The translations under genes were made by a program, and so were the position numbers. Below, piece by piece: positions 46,490 to 56,851 of a stretch of DNA of 64,000 nucleotides (position 1 is its first letter; the number at the start of each line of letters is the position of its first letter). The stretch is from Gentiana macrophylla. Its lineage: Eukaryota; Streptophyta; Magnoliopsida; Gentianales; Gentianaceae. Below the pieces are notes generated by a model. It had not been told where the DNA came from, made no database searches, and worked only from the letters and a program-made list of their open reading frames with translations. The stretch is from contig CM047817.1 in NCBI GenBank assembly GCA_026214975.1, positions 93,662,773-93,726,772 on the forward strand. Reading direction: 5' to 3'.

Positions 46490-46566
46490 AAATATTCAAA
46501 TTTACCTACGTTTAAACGTAGAGTTCTTTACGTTTAAACGTAAAGAATCCTACGTTTAACGGTAAG
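46338..46566. repeat. Palindrome array 1 (left end)
   Basis: Eight copies of the quasi-palindrome CTACGTTTAAACGTAG or close variants, starting near 46338, 46358, 46415, 46436, 46457, 46505, 46527 and 46548. Five lie inside the terminal repeat and three just beyond it. Confidence 0.9.
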
Positions 46567-46712
46567 CTCCTGAAGGGTTTTGAATAACTCTCTCTCTCTC
46601 TCTCTCTTCTATCCCCTTCCTGTTCAAATCCCTACGTTTCTCATCGCTTTCTTTCTTGATTTGCGATTTTTGCACCAAATATTCAGATTTGGCACCTCTG
46701 CTCTCAAGCATA

Positions 46713-46736
46713 ATGGATCAAAGCAATATAGAAAGT
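46713..46736 (+). CDS. Possible first exon of the DUF1985 gene
   Basis: ATG at 46713 encodes MDQSNIES up to a GTAAGT donor at 46737. It would join the DUF1985 exon at 47550 in frame through an 813-bp intron that holds palindrome array 2. A TC repeat (about 46588-46606) lies upstream in the leader. The exon is tiny and has no homology, so the call rests on the splice sites and frame. Confidence 0.45.
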
Positions 46737-46991
46737 GTAAGTGTTTCCCCTTATGATGCATTTAAAACGTTTTATTGTCATATTGTTTTCCTAAATTATG
46801 TTGTATATATTTTCCAATTTTTAGTGTTTTGTAGTGGTGATTAGCCTGATATATGTTGGCCTTGTGGTTATTAGTCTGATATTGTTGACTAATAGAGGGG
46901 ATTAGCCTGATTTTTCTTTATGTGGGTTGAAGTAAGGGTGAAATTTTGAAGAAGACGATTAAGGGAGGAATTCTGTGTTTATGCTGGTTTT

Positions 46992-47096
46992 GCTACGTCT
47001 GAACGTAGGTTTTCTACGTCTGGACGTAGAATCATCTACGTCTGGACGTAGGATTCCTACGTCTGGACGTAGGTTTTTCTACGTCTGAACGTAGAA
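46992..47096. repeat. Palindrome array 2 (inside intron 1)
   Basis: Five copies of CTACGTCTGGACGTAG or CTACGTCTGAACGTAG. Relative to array 1 the inner T/A arm pair is replaced by C/G in three copies, so the palindrome is kept although its sequence changed. Confidence 0.88.
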
Positions 47097-47284
47097 AACT
47101 GTTCTTAAACATGAAATTCTGTGTTTAGGCTGATTTTTTCAGTCTTGATTGTAATTTGATAAAAACATGCAATATGTGGCTAGGTATGTTTAAATTTGGG
47201 ACATTTAAGTTGATAGTGTATGAGTATGGTGTTACTATGCATTTTTTCTTGTATATGTTGAGATTGATTGAGGCTTGATGGTGT

Positions 47285-47395
47285 GATTGATGGTTTGATC
47301 GTGCATAAGGGTGCTGTTCCTACCCAAAATGGTACTGAAAATGGCTCTGTTTTTCAGAGACCATTGTTATTGGAAATATTGATCACACTTACACT
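47285..47395. repeat. Extended inverted homology, left copy
   Basis: Sequence around GAAAATGGCTCTGTTTTTCA and GAGACCATTGTTATTGGAAA recurs inverted at about 55370-55460, about 1.05-1.15 kb from each element end. The inverted repeats therefore once reached, or patchily still reach, more than 1 kb inward. Confidence 0.8.
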
Positions 47396-47549
47396 TACAT
47401 TAATCATTTAGGTATTGGTAGCTCTGTTTTTTCTTCTTTGGTATTAGATGTACTATATAGTTGATTTACTTCACAATGTTAGTGTATAAAGCTTGTGATT
47501 GACTAGTATATGTGTGTGATTGACTTGAAACAATGCTATTTGTTAACAG

Positions 47550-48395
47550 TTGATTGGCCCTCATGGAACTGATGTCTACAAAGTAAAGGAAAATTTGACA
47601 TGGACTTTTAGAGGGGAAAAGAATAAGCTCTCGGATCTTCTTGACATTCACATGAGGAGGATCGGATTTGAGGCAACATTGAGAGGTGGGGTTTTTGGAG
47701 AATTCATTCAAATATACGAGCACTGGCAGTTTTCCGCCAAAATTTTGCAATATGTATGTTTCAGTGCCGTTTATCCGAATGTGGCCGGTGAGCTTCATTT
47801 TAGATTTGGTGAGACGACCGCGAAGTTCGGTAGGCGGGAGTTTTGCATGATGACCGGTTTTAGGTTTGGTGATCTCCGGAAGCTCCCGATAGTTATTCCA
47901 GTGTGTTTTGGTTGAGGGACATACGGCCACATCCATCATCCCGACCCAAAACCGATCACCATACCGGATATTGAGAGATGATTATTGGATGAGGGTGAGC
48001 ATCCTGAAGTTCTCTACCGTGTAGGTTTAGTCTACCTTATTCACGGTATTATGATGGGTCATGATGAGACTACTAAGGTACCTCGTGAGACCTTCTATTT
48101 GGTCGAGAATGTACAAGGCCTAAATGACTTTCCATGGGGTACTTGGTTGTGGGATCAGACTTATAGAAAGATCTGTCGCATGATGAATACCTACAAGGAA
48201 AGTGCAGAAGGCAGGGTGACGATACAAGGGGTTATACATGCCTTACAGTTTTGGGATTACGAGACCCTCCAGGGCATTGCTATTCCGACTATTGCTGCCA
48301 CCATCAGAGCTCCTGAAGCAGCTCCTCGGATGCTGAGATGGAGTTGCAAGACTACCCCTCCGCAGTGGAAGGGGGTGTTGGCGAAGGCAAGCAAG
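47550..48395 (+). pseudogene. DUF1985 domain exon of the MULE
   Basis: The exon opens after the acceptor TTAACAG and reads DLLDIHMRRIGFEATLRGGV, WQFSAKILQYVCFSAVYPNV and FGRREFCMMTGFRFGDLRKL, the hallmark order of DUF1985. After a premature stop at 47913-47915 and a shift, the second half continues as VGLVYLIHGIMMGHDETTKV, NDFPWGTWLWDQTYRKICRM and IHALQFWDYETLQGIAIPTI, ending at a GTAATA donor at 48396. DUF1985 is a plant domain largely confined to transposon-borne genes, often fused to a C-terminal Ulp1 protease, as seems to be the case here. Its function is unknown. Confidence 0.85.
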
Positions 48396-48489
48396 GTAAT
48401 AAGCTTAATAAACATTTTCTCTTAATTATATCCGGTATGGTTAAACATTTTCTTATTGTTGATTCTAATGAAATATACATTGTTTGCAG

Positions 48490-49460
48490 AGAGCCTCTCA
48501 TTACAGATACCCATTGCAAGGGAAGTTGATAGGGAGTTGATGCTACATAGGGGCATCCCTGATGCGGAGATTTGTGAGCCGCCACGTGTGATCCCTCGGC
48601 CTGTACCAATTGCAAGGCCACCTCATAGACGTACATCTACTACACAGCAAACACGCTCTGCTACACAACAGTCTGCCTCGACTTCACATCCCTCTACTTC
48701 ACATCCCTCTACTTCACAACGGCCTCTACTTCCTCATTCACGACGTGTGCCGCACAGTTCATTCACTGAGATGCTACAGGAGGAAGAAGATGAATCTAAT
48801 GAAGAAGATGAAGCTGCTGGGCTTTATAGGGCTGTGAAGAGAAGGATATAGATAATGGGTTGAATGACATTCGGGAGGAAATTCGCCGCGAATGACGAGA
48901 ACCGCAAGTAATTCGAGAGGTTATACAAATGCGTAATGAGCATGGGCGATACTTCTTGAACTTAAGGGGTTGATGCAGACGCCATCATCCAGAGATCGTA
49001 AAAATTATTTTATTGTCAATTTATTTATGCGATAAATTTAGTTGTAATGTATTATGATACTAACCGGGCAACATCTTTTGATCTACCCTCATCACCTCCA
49101 CCTCCTTCACCTCCTCCACATGATAATCGACCGGGCACATCTTCTCGATTTTCCCCACGATGGGTCTACAGAGTCATCGATCGACAAGATATCTTGATCC
49201 TCCACCGTCAAGATACTCATCGACCTCCACTGTCGAAGATACGCATCAGCATACTTATTCATCTCCTACCCCGTCCGTCGACGACCCGATGATGATGCTC
49301 GGGTTTGATAAGATTCTTGAAGGCATTTCCCAACCCGGGCAAGAGGGAGTGCAGTTGGAGGGAGTTCAGAAGAAGGGAGTCGAGAAGGATTTCGTCGACG
49401 AATTATTCGTGGAGGATCCTTATTCGGGTAAGCATTATGTTATTTATATCTAATTATTGT
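48490..49460 (+). pseudogene. Low-complexity linker exons of the DUF1985-Ulp1 gene
   Basis: After an acceptor at 48489 (TTTGCAG) a stretch reads HRGIPDAEICEPPRVIPRPV, then repeats of TSHPS and a Glu/Asp-rich tail. Further Pro-rich segments (PSSPPPPSPPPHD near 49100) and VEKDFVDELFVEDPYSG near 49400 follow. The frame changes several times. It probably links the DUF1985 and protease parts of one protein. Confidence 0.55.
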
Positions 49461-49779
49461 TTAGTAGGTTATTTATATTGAAATTTGTATTATTAACATA
49501 GATATTGTTTGTTATCGTGAATTGATGAGAGTGCCTATTTTGATGCGAGATCATCGTCGATGCTACTACCGATACCGATGCTACCGTGACCCTACCGTGG
49601 CTCCGAGGCCCGCCACCTCCTCCCGAGGCTACGCCTCCTCCTCCCGAGGCTACGACCAGCCATGCATCGGTTGTGGAGCCTGAGATGGATTATAGTAAGT
49701 TATTTGATTTTTAATTTCGAAACTATAAATTATATTGTGAAAAACTATCTAACTTGTGAATGTATTGAAATTTGTTTAG

Positions 49780-50884
49780 CTGGTGGCCCAAGTGTTGTAC
49801 AATTGGGTAAACGAAAGGCGGTTGATACAATTGACAGAAAATTGACGACCCGTCAGACTACTAGCCGACCACGGTATTTAACTGACGGGTCTCACATAGT
49901 CAATATGCCTAGTGATAACGTTGTGAGATGGTCAGCGTGGAAAAAGTTTCCGGACGAGCTGGAAAACAAGTTCACAACGTGGTACCAACAAGAAAATCCG
50001 CCCACAATTGAGATTCCGACGGGGTACGCAGCTGGTTGCCGCTTTATAGAAAAATTTGGCAAGGAGTGGTTCACACGTCTCCATGGCCCTCTTTCAGAGT
50101 TAGACCGAGAAGTATATTCTTGTGACTTCATTTTCATATTTCTGAAATTTTCATATTCCTGATTTCATTATCTCTAACTTATTTTTGCATGCGTACAGCA
50201 TGTCGATGGGTATCTGGACCTGATAGAACGGCAAATGGAAGCACATCCAGGATGCTTTCAACCGCATACGGCCATTGCATACTCTGAATTAGCCGCCTTT
50301 TGCGGGCAAGCTCATGTAGATCAAGGAAAGCCGCCAGACAAAACGGTAATTCCAGACTTTGTGGATCGGTACGTCAAGCAATGGGATGAAAACACCGTGA
50401 TCTACATGCCCTGGTCCATTAGTTATGCTCACTGGGCAGCTGTCGAAGTGTGTATTCCCGAATGGAAGATTAGGGTGTGGGATTGTCTGTCGGGAAAGCC
50501 GTATAAGGATGATGTGAAGAAAAACATCAAAGCGTGGGGTGTTTCGTTTAGGAGAGTGTTGGAGATGAATGCTCGTCTATGTCAACTCCCACAAATGGTT
50601 GATCCAGCGAAGCCTCTTTTGATGTCAGAATAGTAAAACCTGAATTCGTACCACAAATGCCAATTCCGTAAGTGTTATAAACTTCAAACTATTTATTATA
50701 TTATACAGTTTATACTATTCTTACACTACTCATATTATACAGGGGTGACTGTGGGGTATACACGGTCAAGTTCATTGAACATTTGATGCACAAGGAAAAC
50801 TTTTCTCTGATCCATCATGACAATATGCCGTTGATAAGAAAGAAACTTTGTGTACAGTTATTTAATCAAATAGTAGATATATAG
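49780..50884 (+). pseudogene. Ulp1/C48-type SUMO protease exons of the MULE
   Basis: Exons 49780-50111, 50199-50667 and 50743-50884 join in phase (GT..AG introns 50112-50198 and 50668-50742). The catalytic triad is visible: His in SYAHWAAVEV (about 50430), Asp in VWDCLSG (50481-50483) and Cys in GDCGVYTVKFIEHL (50750-50752). One base is missing or extra between 50600 and 50640, where the frame meets a TAG; the correct frame continues DVRIVKPEFVPQMPIP to the donor. If intact it would be a cysteine protease able to cut SUMO-like conjugates. Nuclear action is likely, but inferred. The end is TAG at 50882-50884. Confidence 0.85.
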
Positions 50885-50992
50885 GTATTTTTGTGTATGT
50901 TGTTTTGACAAACTGTGTAGGAATGTTTGGTGTATGTTATATTTTTGGTGTATGTTGTGTTGATGAGTATTCAATTTGTTTAAAAAACAACT

Positions 50993-51243
50993 CAAACGTA
51001 GAGAATGTACGTCCAAACGTAGGGAATGTACGTCCAAACGTAGGGAATGCTACTTTCTCTACGTCGGAACGTAGAGAACCTAGTCCAAATGTATGGCTGC
51101 AACATTCTCTGCGTTTGAACATAGATAACCTACGTCCAAACGTAGGGAATGCAATATTCTCTACGTTCAAACGTAGGGAATGTAACATTATCTACGTTCA
51201 AACGTAGGTAATGCAACATTCTCTATGTTCAAACGTAGGGAAT
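50993..51243. repeat. Palindrome array 3 (between Ulp1 and B3)
   Basis: About nine copies of TACGTCCAAACGTAGGG or CTACGTTCAAACGTAGG, more irregular than arrays 1 and 2. It separates the protease stop (50884) from the B3 gene start (51374), so it could lie in the B3 promoter. Confidence 0.85.
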
Positions 51244-51373
51244 GCAAGTACTAGTGTGGTACATGGCAATTATTGTTGTTGTACAAGTACGAGCCCTTTA
51301 AATGATTTCTTCAAACTCTTTTAAGTAGTGTAAAGAGAACCACTTCTTCACCTTTCAATTTACACTAAAGCAA

Positions 51374-52299
51374 ATGGATAATGATCGTTTCTTTAAAGTT
51401 CTTGATGGCGGTTTCGCAACAAGTTTGGTATGTCATTATTAATTTATTTACTTTTATATCACTTGTATTATTATGATCAAACAAACGTGAAATGTTTCTT
51501 TTTTCATAGACACTACCTCCAGCATACGTTAATAGGTTGAACGACACGCTGAGGAACCTAGATAGGGCCGTTCTCAAAAGCCGATTAGGGACATGGGAAG
51601 TGAGAGTTGGAGCCACAGACAATGGAAATCTTCGTTTCTTTAGGGAAGGTTGGGAGGAGTATGTGGCGGCCCATTACTTGAATGAGAGGGAGTTTATAGT
51701 GTTTGAACACAGGGGGGATTTCACTTTCGACACTCTTGTTTATGATCACACTACTTGTCAGAAGACTTTTTCTGAGACCGATGATGCAGATGATGATGAA
51801 GGTGATGATGCAGTTGATGATGCAGGTGCAGGTGATTATGCAAGTGATGATGCAGTTGATGATGCAGTTGATGATGCAGGTGCAGGTGCAGGTAACCGAA
51901 ATCCCCATTTTCAGACGACGCTGCCAAACTGGGTATTTTCACATGGTTGTTATTATGTGGTGAGATATTTAATTTATTTTTAGTTGTTTTCTTGTTTGAT
52001 ATTTTTTTCCCCATTTTGAAACAGTATTTAAATTTGTTTGTGATTTGTAGAGTATTCCAAAGGCATTTGCGAGAACAAACGACATGTTGCGAAACAAGAC
52101 CGTGGAACTGCGTATTGCCACAGGGGAATCATGGCCTGCTAGAATTGTCTATATGGTAAATGAAAAAGTTCGTTTAAGCGGGTTGTATGATTTCATTACG
52201 GACAATGACCTAAATGCGGGAGATGAATGCAGCTTTGAAGTCATTGATCAACCTATAGAAAATAACGTCGTGTTTAATGTGGTGATTACTAAATATTGA
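51374..52299 (+). CDS. REM-type double B3 DNA-binding protein, intact
   Basis: Three exons, 51374-51427, 51510-51959 and 52051-52299, join in frame across GT..AG introns (GTATGT...TCATAG; GTGAGA...TTGTAG). They give an unbroken 250-residue protein. The first B3 domain spans about residues 5-100: RFFKVLDGGF, LPPAYVNRL, WEVRVGATDNG, FFREGWEEYV and FIVFEHRGDFTFDTLVYD. An acidic linker of Asp-Ala repeats lies at about 110-145. The second B3 domain spans about 155-250: SIPKAFARTND, VELRIATGESWPARIVYM and LNAGDECSFEV. B3 domains bind DNA; REM proteins act in flower and meristem gene control. The start is the first ATG and precedes the domain directly. It lies inside the MULE, so it is cargo, and is the only MULE gene without a frame break. 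Confidence 0.88.
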
Positions 52300-52604
52300 A
52301 GATCGTTTATTTAGGCGTCATCCTATCCTATATATCGATCACCCTTAGTTTATTTAAGCGTCATCTTATTGTTATCTCAATGTAATATTACTCTTTTTTC
52401 TTGTGTGTAAACCCCGTAATAATTACTGTTAGTTTTACAGAGGTAGTGTAATAAAAGACAAACTTGATTCCGATTAATAACCGAATACAATCATTACTAC
52501 AATCCATTAATAAAATACTACATTCTATTAATACGTTACACAATAACGATCCATTCTAATACCACCATAACAAAAATCAATAACAATCCATTCTAATAAC
52601 GATC
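52300..52604. other. Gap between convergent B3 and transposase genes
   Basis: About 300 bp, AT-rich, holding both 3' ends. Polyadenylation-like AATAA words occur on both strands. Confidence 0.5.
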
Positions 52605-55104
52605 CTACCGGTATTGCGTGCAACTAGCTCTGTTATGTCCTGGATGTTTGCAGTTAGTACATACATTCTGATGGCCTGAACGTTCCCATTCAGAAGGGAT
52701 TCTAGTGGTATTAATTCTACCTCTTCTTGGAGCTCCACTAGCATCAGGCGCATATCTCATATTAGGCACTCCGACTTTCATGTTTCTTACCGCCTCCGGA
52801 ACATCCCAATCCTCCCTGTTAGGAACTGGATATATGCTACCCATGTAAATCTCCTTGAAACATTCAGCTCTATAATACCGTGAACAGAGTTCGGGTGGAC
52901 TAATTCTACGTGTTGTTGCGGCTGTTATAGCATGCGTACATGGTATTTCCATTTTCTCAAAATAACCACAATAACACTTCCTGTCTCGTAGATTTACCGT
53001 CCCATGAAGCAAGTTATTTCCATGAACCTCAAACTCATTGGGGTTAATAGGATTAACCCTGAACTTCCTTCTAGCAGTAATATTCGAAGCCACTATTTCA
53101 TCGATCTCCGGTGCTAACACAATCGCACAATCCATCGCCTTCTGTCGTCTATCATTATACCATCTCTGCAGTGTAGCTCTAATGAATTCCAAGAGGCTAG
53201 GAACAGGCCAATGACGAGCTCCTCTAATCGCACAGTTGAAACTTTCAGCGTAATTGCTTGTCATTAAGGCGTATCTTTCCCAGAAATTTGGCACGCGCCC
53301 ACGCTCAACACCTATTTCTTCTAGTTTTAGATATGCACCAAGACATTGTGCCTTGATTAAGGCGTACTTTCGGAGAAATTCGGCCTCCGAGAATGCATAG
53401 GCTGTTTGATAGAATGTGTCTTCACAAAAACCATAATCCTTCCATTTTTTTGTTAGATTGCCCTTTAAATGATGATAGCAAACACCGTGATATGCATTGG
53501 GAAATACCTGACCAACCGCATTTCTAATAGCCTTGTGTCCATCGATATAAAGCTCAAATTTTCAGCATGGATACCTTCAATGGCCACCCTCAATTGTCTC
53601 ATGAAATACCCCCATGAATCGTTGCATTCTTTTTCAGCAATACCGACGGCTACAGGGAATAGGTGGTCACCGGCATCTACAGCAACAGCAACAAATAGTT
53701 GACCTGAGAAACGGGTTTTTAGATGAGTGGCGTCCACACACAAAATAGGTCGACAATACTTGAAACCACGACGACTTGCTCCCAAAGCCATGAAACAACT
53801 ACCGAACCTTCCTGGATTATCAAGTGAAAGTCAACATAGGTCCTTCATTGGCCTCACGCACCATCCACAGTGCAGTGCGGGTATCGCATTGTAACACTCC
53901 GTCGGTGAACCTCTAACCAGCATTCTCATCATCTCGTGAGCTCGGTATGCTTGGTCATAAGTCAATTGTACACTATAAGTTGTGAGCATGTCTTCCATAA
54001 TATGTCTGGGTTTATACTCATTGCCGAGTTCTTCCATTTTCTGACTTAGCAGACTCGCAATAACAATAGGTGTTGCTTGTCGATTGTCATTATCCGCATT
54101 CTGAGAGGCACAAGTATGCACATCATTCAATGTTGTGATCTCAAATGTATGTGTTGTATTTGTCTTCACCTTTTTCGCCCTTACATGCCATTTACATGTA
54201 TCGTTTAGACATGTGTAATACAAGCAACGTGTGTCCGACCTACCCAATCTCATCTGAAAATTATTGGCAACCGCATACGATTTTATTTTCAAATTAAAAT
54301 CTTCTTTAGAATCATAATGCTTCCCAATGAACAATTCGTTCACGTCATTCATATGTAACGTACCGGTAGATAGACACCGCGGTAAATCATCATCTTCAAA
54401 TGTGGGAATCCTCCATGAATAATCTTCTCGTACACTAGCCCTAGCATTGGCACCCTGATTATTGTTGTCATCCCTGCCCGTTTGATCGGTTTGAATATGA
54501 GGTGCAAACAGAGAAGCCAAAAAACTAGTGACTGATCCACCAAACAAATTATATGGCTGTTGGATAGGTTGAGCACGACTACTTGAAGGTTGATTTGAAA
54601 GATTATGACTTGGTCTCGATCGGTTCATACCGAAACTGCTGTTGGTCCAAGCTTCACCAAGCCTTTGTGTAGGAACATGGTTTTCAAACCCACTACATCC
54701 ATACTTTGTTGCTCGAATGGATTAAAATTTGGATCTGTAGAGCAAGTTCTTGTACCGGAGAAGAAATTACCAAGACTATAATCCGAATTATTGTTATCAT
54801 CCGGGGCATTGCAATCTTGATTTAAATCAATGCTATCATCCTCAAATATCGGTTCATTGTTTGCATTCACTGGTGTAGCATTCACGCAAAAAATCATATT
54901 TTTACTGTCAGAGGCCGCTTCGATGTAACCATTTAGTGTCTCGTCGTCTAAGATATCATCAGGTGGTATATTCCCCACATTAGCATAAGTAAACAAAGCT
55001 TTTACGCCAAGCTTTGAAACAGACCGGTCAATACCAAGCCTCACATGCAATTTATCCAACAACGCATTCAATCTTATGTTCTTTCGGACAAATAATGAGA
55101 ACAT
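52605..55104 (-). pseudogene. MuDR-type transposase with SWIM and CCHC fingers
   Basis: It starts at ATG 55104 with MFSLFVRKNIRLNALLDKLH. The MuDR DNA-binding part (LFIGKHYDSKEDFNLKIKSY, CLNDTCKWHVRAKK) is at 54330-54180. The DDE core begins ILCVDATHLKTRFSGQLFVA at 53746-53687 (first Asp near 53733) and continues IDGHKAIRNAVGQVFPNAYH near 53545-53490 (second Asp) and ALMTSNYAESFNCAIRGARH near 53270 (candidate Glu). A SWIM finger, CYCGYFEKMEIPCTHAI, follows near 52980, and a zinc knuckle, CTNCKHPGHNRASC, at 52660-52620. One-base shifts lie near 54725, 53880, 53815 and 53575; between them the frame is clean, including an unbroken stretch from about 53570 to 52605. It may be a very young pseudogene or an assembly artefact. 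Confidence 0.9.
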
Positions 55105-55369
55105 CGATCCATTTACATGATTCCACGGTTATAGAGAGGATCGTGACGTAAATTCTCCGTTGAGCGAGACAACAATCATAGAGTTGCGATTATCTTTTTT
55201 TTAAAAACAATTCAAGTCATTATAGACATTCAATATAATAATTCAAAACCCTACCTAAGCAAATTTATCACAAATAGAAAACAAAATATACTTACACGAA
55301 AACCCTACTAATTAAACCCCAACAAGGAAACAAAGACTATTAACACTTAAAACTCTTTCACTCTAAGTT

Positions 55370-55460
55370 TAAATGTGATCAATATTTCCAATAACAATGG
55401 TCTCTGAAACAGAGCCATTTTCGATCTCATTTTTTGGGTAGAAGCGAAAGACGTGCCCTT
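55370..55460. repeat. Extended inverted homology, right copy
   Basis: The reverse complement of this segment matches 47285-47395. It lies just upstream of the transposase gene, as its partner lies upstream of the DUF1985 exon. Confidence 0.8.
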
Positions 55461-55624
55461 ATGCAAGATCAAACCAAATACGGACAATTCCATTACTACC
55501 AACAACAAATTTCCCAACTTCTCAAAACTACAATACCAAATCAACAATACCAGAGTATACTACAATCGAACAATACCAAAGACTTAAACACACTACTTAG
55601 ATGTGTAAACATTACATAAACAAC

Positions 55625-55940
55625 CTACTTAAAACACACATTTCGGTTAAATACATATCATTACTACAATATAAATAACATAATCACTACTTAAAACACA
55701 CATTTCGATAAATACATATCATTACTACAATATAAATAACATAATTACTACTTAAAACACACATTTTGGTTGAATACATATCATTACTTACACTAAACCC
55801 TATTAATTAAACCCTAAACAATAACACTAATTAAGAAAAGACTTAAACACACTACTTAAATGTATAAACATTACATAAACAACCTACTAAAAATACACAA
55901 TTAGTTTAAGTACATTTCATTACTAGCATAAATAACATAA
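55625..55940. repeat. 62-bp tandem repeat upstream of the transposase
   Basis: Three clear copies of CTACTTAAAACACACATTT...ATAAATAACATAAT start at 55625, 55687 and 55748. A degenerate fourth runs from about 55882. It lies between the transposase start and the right inverted repeat. Confidence 0.88.
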
Positions 55941-56169
55941 TCACATTGAGCAATTGAATTAAGACAAATTAAATAGCAAAAACTTACCCATTTGAGCACT
56001 TGAATGATGAGGAAATGGACTTGAAAGATGAAGAAATGGACTTGAAAGATGAAGAAGTGGTTAGATAATGTATATTAACATGCAATACTCTGAAAGAATG
56101 AGAAAAACAGCCCGTAATGTGGTATATATTGAACAAGTACCTTACAACAACATTAATTGCCATCTACCA

Positions 56170-56445
56170 CTTCCAAACGTAGAGAATTGCTTTGTAAACG
56201 TAGAAAACCTACGTTTAAACGTACATAAATGCGTTCTAACCTACGTTCAAACGTAGAGAAATATACATTTATTGCTTACTTCCTATTTATTGGAATAACC
56301 TCGCTTTTAACGTGGGTTCTCTACGCTTAAGCGTAAGGAACCTACGTTCAAACGTAGGTTATTTCAATAAATTAGGGGTTGCAATTATTCAGATTTATCT
56401 ACGTTTAAACGTAGGGTTCCTTACGTTTAAACGTAGAAAACCTTA
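56170..56445. repeat. Palindrome array 4 (right end)
   Basis: About eight copies of the ACGT quasi-palindrome, partly in the right inverted repeat. One copy (about 56320-56335) reads TACGCTTAAGCGTA, where the matching left copy has TACGTTTAAACGTA: both arms changed together. Confidence 0.88.
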
Positions 56446-56529
56446 CGTTTACTTGATTTTCAATGTCAGAAAAGGCACAACCTGATTTGCAAGTCAAAGG
56501 TCTGAGACAACCTGATTTTCCAATTTCTG
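56285..56529 (-). repeat. MULE right terminal inverted repeat
   Basis: Reverse complement of 46246-46489. It is followed by the CACACTGCC duplication at 56530-56538. Confidence 0.95.
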
Positions 56530-56538
56530 CACACTGCC

Positions 56539-56812
56539 CCTTTTGCATTTGCTTTTGCAATTACTTGATACATACCGATGCTTTTTAGGTTTGACCGTTT
56601 GAGCAGACATTTCGCATCTAAATGTGTTCGAAAAACAATCTTGAAATAGTAATTTATAAGTATGTTTTGTTTTCTAAATATGCTAGAAAAAAACTGTTGA
56701 ATTACTGTCTTGTAGGTATGTTTTGTGGCTATCAATGAATTTGAATTTTATACCTATAGACGTGAGAAGCGCGATGTCGAAGCAATATTCTATTGGTATG
56801 TTTTCCAAAAAA

Positions 56813-56829
<17 letters not shown>
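56539..56829. other. MULE right flank, no gene
   Basis: AT-rich continuation of the F-box 3' flank interrupted at 46236. Poly-A of more than 30 bases begins at about 56813. Confidence 0.5.

Positions 56830-56851
<22 letters not shown>

Larger units (their letters stand above)
46246..56529. mobile_element. Mutator-like element (MULE) with DUF1985-Ulp1, REM-B3 and transposase genes
   Basis: The 10,284-bp element starts TAGAAATTGGAAAATCAGG and ends CCTGATTTTCCAATTTCTG. Its inverted repeats are about 245 bp. A perfect 9-bp duplication, CACACTGCC, flanks it (46237-46245 and 56530-56538), the length expected of the Mutator superfamily. Inside, left to right, are a DUF1985/Ulp1 gene (+), a double-B3 gene (+), and a MuDR-type transposase (-). 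Ulp1-like proteases are known from some plant MULEs; I do not know of one that also carries a REM-type B3 gene. Arrays of an ACGT quasi-palindrome lie in both ends and between genes. The transposase frame has a few one-base shifts, so it may be inactive or affected by assembly errors. Confidence 0.93.

Noticed and set aside
46338..47096. Palindrome arrays as a CRISPR array
   Set aside because: Spacing is irregular, repeats are palindromic variants and the context is a plant transposon; no cas genes.
47466..47939. 157-codon minus-strand frame
   Set aside because: Antisense to the DUF1985 exon, which is supported by its domain pattern and splice sites.
51751..52014. His-Leu-rich minus-strand frame and Met-Gln-rich plus-strand frame
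   Set aside because: Shadows of the Asp-Ala linker repeats (GATGATGCAGTT words) of the B3 gene.
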